A stretch of 64,000 nt of DNA from Flavihumibacter stibioxidans (GTDB taxonomy: Bacteria; Bacteroidota; Bacteroidia; Chitinophagales; Chitinophagaceae), in NCBI RefSeq assembly GCF_014332695.1, contig NZ_MBUA01000029.1:62001-126000 (forward strand), given 5' to 3'. Within the stretch, counting starts at the first letter, position 1. Each line of letters begins with the position of its first letter. Positions 57,544 through 64,000 of this stretch are shown in pieces. The notes beneath the pieces are model-generated. The model was given only the letters and a program-made list of their open reading frames with translations. It made no database searches and was not told the origin of the DNA. The translations under genes and the position numbers were made by a program.

Positions 57544-58638
57544 TTAATTCATTGTGTTCAACAAAAGCTGCGAATTACGTACAGGATCAACCGAATTGGC
57601 GGGTACATTTACGACAGGCGGGCAACCCGGCTCGCGGCTGTAGAGCCCCTTCAGGTACCACTTGTCGTAATATTTCAACAGAATGGAGAAAGCACCTTCA
57701 ATGTCATTCTCCACCAGGCAGTTGATGGCAGTTTTGGTTTCCAGTCCGCCCAGTCTTTTCTGAATGCGTAGTACAGCGCTGATCAGGTTTTCGCGGTCGG
57801 CCTTCCCATAGTCTTTCACAATGTATTGAAGCCTTTCGCTGAAAGGTATATCGAGAAAATAACAGGGTGCCGAGCGCATCTGCTTATAGAATGGCTGGGG
57901 CACCAGTATATTGCCGATCCGCCAGCTCTCGTCTTCAACCCAGAAAGGTTGCGGGATAGCGCTATTTTCGCCTCCACCCTTGCCGGACAGATTATTGAGT
58001 TCAATGGCGAGTTTGTTTTCAAACATTTCCTGCGATGGCTGCTCAGGCTGCCCGAGGTGACCAAATGCCGAACCCTTATGGAATGCCAGTTTTTCAAGGT
58101 CTATAACGGAGTCGCCTAAGCGCTCGATTTTTTCAAGAATGGCGGTCTTTCCGCTTCCGGTATAACCTCCAAGCACTTTCATTGACCATTGCCTGGTAAA
58201 TGTTTCCACGACGAAGTGGCGGAAACTTTTATAGCCGCCCACCAGTGTGTACACTTCAAAGCCGTACAGGTCGAGCAGCCATGCAACCCCTGCGGAGCGC
58301 ATGCCACCCCGCCAGCAGTGAACCAACAGTATATTTGAAGTTTGGGGATTGGGTGTTGAAGCCGATTTACCCTGCTGGGAAAGAATACCCTCCGCTACTT
58401 CGACCATCCGGCGCATTTTCGGTCCGAAATAATCGAGCCCGATCTTGATGGCCTGTTCACGGCTTTCCTGCTTATAGGCTGTGCCTACAACTTTTCTTTC
58501 CTCATCATTGAATAGCGGCAATGAATACGCGCCGGGGATATGGGCATGCGCATATTCGGCCGGGCTCCTGACATCAAGGACCGGATGATCAACAGAGAGT
58601 TCCAGGAATTTCTCCAGTACAATGGGCTTAACAGCCAT
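57544..58638 (-). CDS. mnmH: tRNA 2-selenouridine synthase
   Basis: The 364-residue protein joins an N-terminal rhodanese domain (about 1-140), with active-site cysteine in 'LLVHCWRGGMRSAGVAWLL', to a P-loop domain with the Walker A 'LGGYTGSGKTAILEKI'. It replaces sulfur with selenium at the wobble uridine of tRNAs for Lys, Glu and Gln, using selenophosphate from SelD. It starts about 90 bp after rho and overlaps the operon with selD at a 6-bp gap. No SelA or SelB gene is in the window, consistent with selenium used only for tRNA here, but the window is too small to be sure. Confidence 0.93.
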   Translation of the reverse strand: MAVKPIVLEKFLELSVDHPVLDVRSPAEYAHAHIPGAYSLPLFNDEERKVVGTAYKQESREQAIKIGLDYFGPKMRRMVEVAEGILSQQGKSASTPNPQTSNILLVHCWRGGMRSAGVAWLLDLYGFEVYTLVGGYKSFRHFVVETFTRQWSMKVLGGYTGSGKTAILEKIERLGDSVIDLEKLAFHKGSAFGHLGQPEQPSQEMFENKLAIELNNLSGKGGGENSAIPQPFWVEDESWRIGNILVPQPFYKQMRSAPCYFLDIPFSERLQYIVKDYGKADRENLISAVLRIQKRLGGLETKTAINCLVENDIEGAFSILLKYYDKWYLKGLYSREPGCPPVVNVPANSVDPVRNSQLLLNTMN

Positions 58639-58679
58639 AATTCAAACGATCGGTTTTGGCCGGGAGCAGCCCGGACATT

Positions 58680-58712
58680 AATAAAACAGGCCCGTAAAGG
58701 GCCGGTTTTATT
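58680..58712. terminator. Bidirectional terminator between rho and mnmH
   Basis: AATAAAAC-A-GGCCC (58680-58693) pairs with GGGCC-G-GTTTTATT (58699-58712) with one mismatch. The arm AATAAAAC gives a T-rich tail on the minus strand. It suggests that mnmH-selD are transcribed separately from rho. Confidence 0.78.
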
Positions 58713-58729
58713 GGTATTTCGAACAAAAT

Positions 58730-60439
58730 TTATCTATTCATGCTTGCAAGGAACTCTTCATTACTCTTGGTTCCACGCATGCGTTTCAGCAATTCAGACA
58801 TAGCTTCCTCGGTGTTCATATCGTTCAGGTATAAACGCAGGAGGTTCATCCTCTGTAGCACATCCCTGTCCAGCAGCAGGTCATCCCTCCTCGTAGAAGA
58901 AGATACCAGGTCAATAGCCGGATAAACACGGCGGTTGGCCAGGCGACGGTCAAGCTGCAATTCCATGTTACCGGTTCCCTTGAATTCTTCAAAGATCACC
59001 TCGTCCATTTTTGAACCAGTATCGATCAGGGCTGTAGCCAGAATGGTCAATGAACCGCCATTTTCAATCTTACGGGCTGCACCAAAAAACTGCTTGGGTT
59101 TCTGCATGGCATTAGCTTCCACACCACCACTAAGGACTTTACCGGAAGAAGGCGCTACTGTGTTATGGGCACGTGCCAGTCGGGTGATGGAATCCAGCAG
59201 GATCACCACATCATGACCACACTCCACCAGGCGTTTGGCCTTTTGCAGGGCGATGGTGGAAACCTTCACATGCTTTTCAGCAGGCTCGTCAAATGTGGAA
59301 GCAATTACTTCAGCCTTTACACTGCGTTCCATATCGGTTACTTCCTCGGGGCGTTCATCGATCAGCACCACCATCAGGTAGCACTCGGGGTGGTTGGCGG
59401 AAATGGCATTGGCCACTTCTTTCAGCAATACCGTTTTACCGGTTTTTGGCTGTGCAACGATTAATCCACGCTGTCCCTTGCCTATTGGCGTGAACAGGTC
59501 GATCATCCGGGTACTGTAGCCGTTGGGCTCGGTAAACAGGTTCAGCTTCTCAAATGGGAAAAGCGGGGTCAGGTAGTCAAATGGCACCCTGTCGCGAACC
59601 TCTTCCGGCGTGCGGCCATTGATGGTTTCAACCTTCAGAAGGGCGAAATATTTTTCACCTTCTTTTGGCGGGCGGACAGATCCGTTTACAGTATCACCTG
59701 TTTTGAGTCCGAATAATTTTATCTGTGATGGCGAAACATACACATCATCAGGGGAGGAGAGGTAGTTGTAATCACTGCTGCGGAGGAATCCATAACCATC
59801 AGGCATCATTTCCAAAACACCCTCTGCCGGAATTACGCCGTCAAATTCAATATTGAAAAAGTCGCGTTCCCGCTTTTGCTGGTGAGGCTGGTGCTGTTGC
59901 CTTGGTGCAGAGGGCTCAGCCGGAGTGATTACCGGTGCTGGTTCTGCAACCTGCTTGATAAGTTCGCCCACTTCGGCTTCCGCTTCAGCGGCAACCAGTT
60001 GATCCTGGTCATCCTTCAGCATTGGAAGCTGGGCTTCTGCCTGCTGGTCTTCAGTTTTTTTGCGGCCGCGTTTTATAACAGGTTTTTCTTCCTTGCGGGC
60101 GGGTTCTGCCTTCTGACTTACTTCTTCCTTACGGGGAGCTTCCTCCTTTTTAGTCACCTGCTTCCTCGGTTCGGGTTTACGTGGTTTTTCTTCCTCGTCA
60201 GATTCCACCACTGCTTCTTCTGAAATGTTGGAGGTGGTTGCTTTAACGATACGCCTGCGCTTTCCTTTGTCAGTCAGCTCTGTTCCTTTTCCTTCACTGG
60301 CAATCACTGCCTGCCTGTCAAGGATCTTGTAAATCAGCTCCTGCTTGTCAAGTTTTTTTGCATTGGGAATTTTCAGTTGCTCAGCAATATCGAGCAACTC
60401 AGGAACGAGCATGTCGTTCAGTTGCAAAATGTCATACAT
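58730..60439 (-). CDS. rho: Transcription termination factor Rho with a long disordered insertion
   Basis: The 569-residue protein starts with the Rho N-terminal helix bundle (about 1-45). Next is a long Lys/Glu/Pro/Gln-rich region (about 60-195) of disordered character, ending in a Gln/His/Pro stretch. The OB-fold cold-shock domain follows ('[27 protein letters not shown]') and then the motor: Walker A '[10 protein letters not shown]', Walker B '[17 protein letters not shown]' and the R-loop '[19 protein letters not shown]'. The insertion makes it about 150 residues longer than E. coli Rho, as in many Bacteroidota and Actinobacteria. Confidence 0.96.
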   Translation of the reverse strand: MYDILQLNDMLVPELLDIAEQLKIPNAKKLDKQELIYKILDRQAVIASEGKGTELTDKGKRRRIVKATTSNISEEAVVESDEEEKPRKPEPRKQVTKKEEAPRKEEVSQKAEPARKEEKPVIKRGRKKTEDQQAEAQLPMLKDDQDQLVAAEAEAEVGELIKQVAEPAPVITPAEPSAPRQQHQPHQQKRERDFFNIEFDGVIPAEGVLEMMPDGYGFLRSSDYNYLSSPDDVYVSPSQIKLFGLKTGDTVNGSVRPPKEGEKYFALLKVETINGRTPEEVRDRVPFDYLTPLFPFEKLNLFTEPNGYSTRMIDLFTPIGKGQRGLIVAQPKTGKTVLLKEVANAISANHPECYLMVVLIDERPEEVTDMERSVKAEVIASTFDEPAEKHVKVSTIALQKAKRLVECGHDVVILLDSITRLARAHNTVAPSSGKVLSGGVEANAMQKPKQFFGAARKIENGGSLTILATALIDTGSKMDEVIFEEFKGTGNMELQLDRRLANRRVYPAIDLVSSSTRRDDLLLDRDVLQRMNLLRLYLNDMNTEEAMSELLKRMRGTKSNEEFLASMNR

Positions 60440-60778
60440 ACTAGGACTTGTGCGTTTTGTGAGATTTCAATCAGCCTTACTTCTTGAAAAAAATCGAATT
60501 GATGATTGGTTGGGTGGACTAAAACTGATGAGTTGGTGAGCTGGGGGAGAACTAATCAGCTAGATTCCAAATGCAATTTTAGGCTAAAATGACCAGATTT
60601 TAAAAAAATTGGTGGTTTTTTTTTAATTAACCGGGGGCTTCAGCAGCATGTTTCCAGCAGAAACCCTGAGTAATTACCTGCAGAAGAGGACTGTTCAATA
60701 CATGGTTGTTCCTGCAATTCCGCCATACAGGCGGACGGAAAATCTGACTGGCAGGCCCTGACCCTTACAGAATCAGCT
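60440..60778. other. 339-bp gap between divergent rho and asnS
   Basis: No open frame of interest. It contains an AT-rich stretch with a run of eight T (60616-60625) and a small TCCGCC/GGCGGA hairpin (60719-60735). The latter resembles the element between tetR and trxA. No operator or riboswitch was recognised; rho leaders are often self-regulated, but I see no specific structure. Confidence 0.4.
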
Positions 60779-60786
60779 TATCTTTG
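60779..60786 (+). promoter_or_regulatory. -7 promoter box of asnS
   Basis: TATCTTTG matches TAnnTTTG, 19 bases before the ATG at 60806. It favours that start over the in-frame TTG at 60800. Confidence 0.58.
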
Positions 60787-60805
60787 CCGTCCTTAAATAT
60801 TGGCT

Positions 60806-62242
60806 ATGTTCAACAAGCGAGTAAAGATCAAAGAATTGCTGACCTGGGAACCGGCCCAGCAGGAAGTAACAGTAATGGGATGGGTACGTACCTTCCGGAA
60901 TAACCAGTTTATTGCGCTGAACGATGGTTCCACCAATACCAACCTGCAGGTGGTGGTTGAACTTGGCAAATACGAGGATGATTTTCTCAAAAGGATTACC
61001 ACGAGCTCTTCGTTAAAAGTTACCGGCACTGTCATTGCCTCCCAGGGCAAGGGCCAGAAGCTGGAGATTAAGGCAGCAACCCTGGAAATCCTGGGCGACA
61101 GCGATCCTGAAAAATATCCGCTCCAGCCCAAGAAGCACAGCCTGGAGTTCCTGCGTGAAAAGGCCCACCTGCGTTTTCGCACCAACACATTCGGTTCGGT
61201 ATTCCGCGTGAGGCATTCACTGGCATTTGCCATCCATAAATTCTTTCACGAGAAGGGATTTCTATACATGCATACCCCGATCATCACTGCCAGCGATGCT
61301 GAAGGTGCCGGTGAGATGTTCCGCGTAACCACCCTGCCTTTTGATAACCCTCCCCGCAACGAGGATGGCAGCATCAATTTTAAAGAAGACTTTTTCGGAA
61401 GAACCACCAACCTGACGGTAAGTGGCCAGCTTGAAGGCGAACTGGCTGCAACAGCATTTGGTGAGATCTATACCTTCGGTCCCACCTTCCGTGCCGAGAA
61501 TTCCAACACAACCCGTCACCTGGCTGAGTTCTGGATGATTGAACCGGAAATGGCATTCTGCGATCTGGAAGACAACATGAACCTGGCTGAAGAGTTCATC
61601 AAATACATCATCCGGTTTGCGATGGAGCATAACCGCGAAGACCTCGAATTTCTTGCAGCCCGCCTGGCTGAGGAAGAAAAACAACTTCCGGCCGATAAAC
61701 GCAGCGATATGGGGCTGATAGAGAAACTGGAATTTGTGCTGAATAACAATTTCGAACGCATTACCTACACAGAAGCTATCGACATACTCCTGCAATCGCC
61801 TGCATACAAGAAAAAGAAATTCCAGTACGAGGTGAAGTGGGGCGTGGATATGCAGAGTGAGCATGAACGCTACCTGGTGGAAAAACATTTCAAAAAGCCG
61901 GTTATCGTTACCAACTATCCCAAGGAATTCAAGGCGTTTTACATGCGCATGAATGAGGATGGCAAAACCGTTGCCGCCATGGATATCCTTGCGCCGGGCA
62001 TTGGTGAGATCGTAGGCGGATCGCAGCGGGAAGAAAGGATGGAAGTGCTTGAAGCCCGTATGAAAGAGATGAATATTCCCGCCGAAGAACTTTGGTGGTA
62101 CCTGGATACCCGCCGTTTTGGTACGGTTCCGCATGCCGGCTTTGGACTTGGCTTTGAACGCATGGTACTTTTTGTTACCGGTATGAGCAATATCAGGGAT
62201 GTAATCGCTTTCCCGCGCGCGCCAAAGACTGCAGAGTTTTAA
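60806..62242 (+). CDS. asnS: Asparaginyl-tRNA synthetase
   Basis: The 478-residue class IIb synthetase charges tRNA-Asn. The N-terminal OB-fold anticodon-binding domain (about 1-120) contains '[22 protein letters not shown]'. The catalytic core has motif 1 near '[21 protein letters not shown]', motif 2 '[27 protein letters not shown]' (key FRAE residues) and motif 3 '[17 protein letters not shown]'. The insertion between motifs 2 and 3 is long, as in other bacterial AsnRS. It ends just before a group of family B repeats and a strong terminator. Confidence 0.95.
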   Translation: MFNKRVKIKELLTWEPAQQEVTVMGWVRTFRNNQFIALNDGSTNTNLQVVVELGKYEDDFLKRITTSSSLKVTGTVIASQGKGQKLEIKAATLEILGDSDPEKYPLQPKKHSLEFLREKAHLRFRTNTFGSVFRVRHSLAFAIHKFFHEKGFLYMHTPIITASDAEGAGEMFRVTTLPFDNPPRNEDGSINFKEDFFGRTTNLTVSGQLEGELAATAFGEIYTFGPTFRAENSNTTRHLAEFWMIEPEMAFCDLEDNMNLAEEFIKYIIRFAMEHNREDLEFLAARLAEEEKQLPADKRSDMGLIEKLEFVLNNNFERITYTEAIDILLQSPAYKKKKFQYEVKWGVDMQSEHERYLVEKHFKKPVIVTNYPKEFKAFYMRMNEDGKTVAAMDILAPGIGEIVGGSQREERMEVLEARMKEMNIPAEELWWYLDTRRFGTVPHAGFGLGFERMVLFVTGMSNIRDVIAFPRAPKTAEF

Positions 62243-62243
62243 G

Positions 62244-62349
62244 AGGCGTCTGACGCTTGAGATGTTTGACGTTTGTGGTAAGGCGTCTGACGTTTGAGAT
62301 TTATGAATTCATTAATCCTAAACGTCAGACGCCTCAAACGTCTGACGCC
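62244..62349. repeat. Family B repeats with one intact hairpin after asnS
   Basis: An intact hairpin, GGCGTCTGACGTTT (62282-62295) with AAACGTCAGACGCC (62320-62333), has the loop GAGATTTATGAATTCATTAATCCT. It is flanked by partial arms (GGCGTCTGACGCTTGAG; GTTTGACGTTTG; CAAACGTCTGACGCC). The outer GGCG/CGCC pairs match those of copy 1 at 22716. Confidence 0.88.
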
Positions 62350-62359
62350 ATCCCCACCC

Positions 62360-62386
62360 CGCCGGAAAAAACTCCGGCGTTTTTTT
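62360..62386 (+). terminator. Intrinsic terminator after asnS
   Basis: CGCCGGA (62360-62366) pairs with TCCGGCG (62373-62379) and is followed by TTTTTTT. It stands 118 bp past the asnS stop, beyond the family B repeats. Confidence 0.92.
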
Positions 62387-62430
62387 ATGGAATTTGGCAG
62401 CGGCACACATCCTATTGTCAAATTAATTTT

Positions 62431-62994
62431 ATGGCAGAACTCCAAACAAGTTCCACCCCGGGTGGCGGCAGGAAAGGTATTACCCGATCAAAAAAATTAT
62501 CGACAAGGGTGGACCTCACTCCCATGGTTGACCTGGGCTTTTTGCTGATCACCTTTTTCATATTCACCACCACCATGGAGGAACAGACAGCCATGAGGCT
62601 TAACCTGCCCGCAGATGGTTCGCCAACAAATGTTGGAGAGAGCGCCACACTAACGCTGATCCCTACCGGAAATGACAGTGTCTTATATTTTCATGGCAGC
62701 CTGGAGCAGGCCAAACAAGACCAGGCGCTGGGCATAACCGGTTACCAGCTAAACCACGGAGTCGGCGACCTCATCAGGGAAAAGCAGGCAGCGCTTGCAT
62801 TGACCGGAAAGAAAAAAGATTTTAACATCATCATTCATCCCGACCAGTCGGCTTCCTACAAGAATATTGTTGATTTGATGGATGAAATGCTGATCAATGC
62901 GGTTCCGGCCTATTGCCTTGCAGATGACATGGAAACCGTGAAGCAGGCCGGTTATCTTATTGCGGCCTCAGGTAAACATCCATCTCAGGAATAG
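62431..62994 (+). CDS. ExbD/TolR-family biopolymer transport protein
   Basis: The 187-residue protein has the ExbD pattern: a cytoplasmic N-terminus (KGITRSKKLSTRVDLTPMVD), one membrane helix (LGFLLITFFIFTTTMEE) preceded by the key aspartate in 'TPMVDLGFLLI', and a periplasmic C-terminal domain. It couples the proton gradient to TonB- or Tol-dependent outer-membrane work with ExbB and TonB, which are not in view. The ATG at 62431 is used; a longer frame through the repeats before it is not supported. Its last 38 bases overlap a convergent membrane-protein gene. Confidence 0.85.
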   Translation: MAELQTSSTPGGGRKGITRSKKLSTRVDLTPMVDLGFLLITFFIFTTTMEEQTAMRLNLPADGSPTNVGESATLTLIPTGNDSVLYFHGSLEQAKQDQALGITGYQLNHGVGDLIREKQAALALTGKKKDFNIIIHPDQSASYKNIVDLMDEMLINAVPAYCLADDMETVKQAGYLIAASGKHPSQE

Positions 62995-64000
62995 CATCAT
63001 CCAGTTTTACCCACTTGCTTACAACCAGGTTGCCGGGCAATGGCTTGCCCTCCGGCACAAAGACAATATTAATGCGGTGTTTATTGATCAGGTTATTGGC
63101 TGCGTCCTCATCATCAGGCAAACAATTAAAATGTTTGCCTCCGGCGAAATAGGTAGTAAACCAGGAACTGAACAGGCTGTATTCGCGTACATAAGGCCAA
63201 TGCGCGGCTATCCGGTTTTCCTGTTTAACAAGGGACTTGATTTCCCTGCCAAGGGCATATTCCTTATAACCGGCAGGTTCCATTTTTTCCAGCATCACAG
63301 AAAAGGTTCTGAAAAGAAATGTATAAAAAGAAACCGCACCCAACACCAATCCGATCATAAACCACCATTTCAGAGTAGACTTTCCGCTTGCCCGGGCCTG
63401 GGCCTGTCCGAAATAATCTTCTATCAATAAACCTGCTGCGATCAGCCCGACAATCAGGTTGATCCAGAGATAACGGTTCTCCAGGAAAAGAAGCATATAG
63501 CCAAGCAGGTAAAGGGAACCGAAAAAGAACAACCTGTATGGGATATCATTCAGCCTGATCGCCGCCCACCCGCCATTCCTGAACTGTTTTTTACCATACA
63601 GGATTGCTTTCAGACCTGCAAGCAGCAGTCCCGCAAATGAAATACTAAGCAGCACATCCTTGAAACTTAGCAGGTAACGGAAATTCACCCAGATGACCCT
63701 CAACTGAAGCAGGAAATTGTCAACAGATCCCAGGATATTATAATCATTGTAATCTGCCATCAGCACCGGATCCTCCCAGGCAAATACGGAATATTCATGC
63801 GGCTGTACACCAAACCGGAACATGAAGGCATAACTGTCTTTGATCGACTCCATACCAGGGATATCCAATCCCAGGAAGCCAAGATTTACCAGTGCCGCGC
63901 CGTGGTTGAACCCGCCGGCCCCTGACAGCATCCATTCACCGTATTTCCAGTGAATCGCAATCAGCCAGGGTGATGCTAACAGTAAGAAATAAACGAAAAT
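62957..64000 (-). CDS. Polytopic membrane protein, possible GT-C glycosyltransferase (partial at window end)
   Basis: The frame is open through the window edge, so the N-terminus is missing; an internal ATG at 63931 is not the true start. The visible 347 residues have several membrane helices ('VYFLLLASPWLIAIHWKYG', 'DVLLSISFAGLLLAGLKAI', 'LFFFGSLYLLGYMLLFLEN', 'WINLIVGLIAAGLLIEDYF', 'WWFMIGLVLGAVSFYTFLF') and a soluble C-terminal part with 'NINVFVPEGKP'-like residues. The plan fits the C-terminal half of a GT-C (PMT/ArnT-like) glycosyltransferase, but the catalytic N-terminal loop is not in the window. Convergent with exbD. Confidence 0.55.
   Translation of the reverse strand: MFVYFLLLASPWLIAIHWKYGEWMLSGAGGFNHGAALVNLGFLGLDIPGMESIKDSYAFMFRFGVQPHEYSVFAWEDPVLMADYNDYNILGSVDNFLLQLRVIWVNFRYLLSFKDVLLSISFAGLLLAGLKAILYGKKQFRNGGWAAIRLNDIPYRLFFFGSLYLLGYMLLFLENRYLWINLIVGLIAAGLLIEDYFGQAQARASGKSTLKWWFMIGLVLGAVSFYTFLFRTFSVMLEKMEPAGYKEYALGREIKSLVKQENRIAAHWPYVREYSLFSSWFTTYFAGGKHFNCLPDDEDAANNLINKHRINIVFVPEGKPLPGNLVVSKWVKLDDAIPEMDVYLRPQ

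Noticed and set aside
62257-62430. N-terminal extension of ExbD
   Set aside because: The extra residues are translated from family B repeats and the asnS terminator.
1-64000. tRNA, rRNA or prophage genes
   Set aside because: I saw no tRNA cloverleaf ends (GGTTC...CCA), no rRNA-like conserved blocks and no phage structural genes. A covariance search could still find a tRNA missed by eye.

Overview
The window looks like a chromosomal segment of a mid-GC Bacteroidota, most likely family Chitinophagaceae. Three things point there. Many genes are preceded by the Bacteroidota -7 box TAnnTTTG and lack a Shine-Dalgarno sequence. Several genes belong to families typical of that phylum (IPExxxVDY, DUF3127, DUF2911, TIGR02757, small PepSY-like secreted proteins). 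The repeats are short hairpins scattered between housekeeping genes. I saw no rRNA, tRNA, CRISPR array or prophage. The assignment is from recognition only; no search was run.

Layout. 1-1.8 kb: the tail of a PLP enzyme, a GNAT acetyltransferase, thioredoxin and a TetR repressor. 2-8.4 kb: a second, divergent TetR repressor leading a complete RND efflux operon (outer-membrane factor, adaptor, pump). 8.5-10.4 kb: a trans-sulfuration-type PLP enzyme divergent from an Lrp/AsnC regulator. 10.4-21.8 kb: a SNF2 ATPase, aminotransferase, small lipoprotein pair, glycosyltransferase, EamA exporter, SixA phosphatase, PurF and a CotH-like secreted protein. 21.8-31.9 kb: small secreted or lipoproteins, an SSB-tailed DUF3127 protein, an HPF-like protein, a large BNR-repeat protein, YceI, MsrB and adenylate kinase. 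32-35 kb: PaaZ and an enoyl-CoA hydratase. 34.9-39.7 kb: a minus-strand run of DUF2911, AsnB, cystathionine gamma-synthase, TIGR02757 and a small helical protein. 39.8-44 kb: a CoA-transferase, AcpH, two PepSY-like proteins and a deoxyhypusine-synthase-like protein. 44-45.4 kb: an IS110-family element. 45.6-49 kb: a charged repeat protein, M28 peptidase, RpiB and TatC. 49.1-55.7 kb: a second SNF2 ATPase with a SWIM finger, an M28-PDZ peptidase, an IPExxxVDY protein and pterin dehydratase. 55.7-64 kb: a membrane protein, SelD with MnmH, Rho, AsnS, ExbD and a partial membrane protein.

The most interesting system is the IS110-family element. It has split the left arm of one member of a dispersed hairpin family. 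Its 259-nt leader carries, in the order expected for a bridge RNA, two 8-nt guides that exactly match the two halves of the insertion site. Two further short guides match the element's own right and left ends. The left-end guide is weaker: 5 Watson-Crick plus 2 possible G-U pairs.

Two families of short repeats run through the window. Family A is built from 13-bp palindromes CACCCG-W-CGGGTG, usually two in a row, and is found at seven loci. Three copies lie in frame inside protein genes and one supplies a stop codon. This resembles the Rickettsia palindromic elements in behaviour. Family B consists of hairpins with TCTGACGTTT arms and a loop of about 24 nt. It is found at least six times, always between genes, and is the family the IS110 element targeted.
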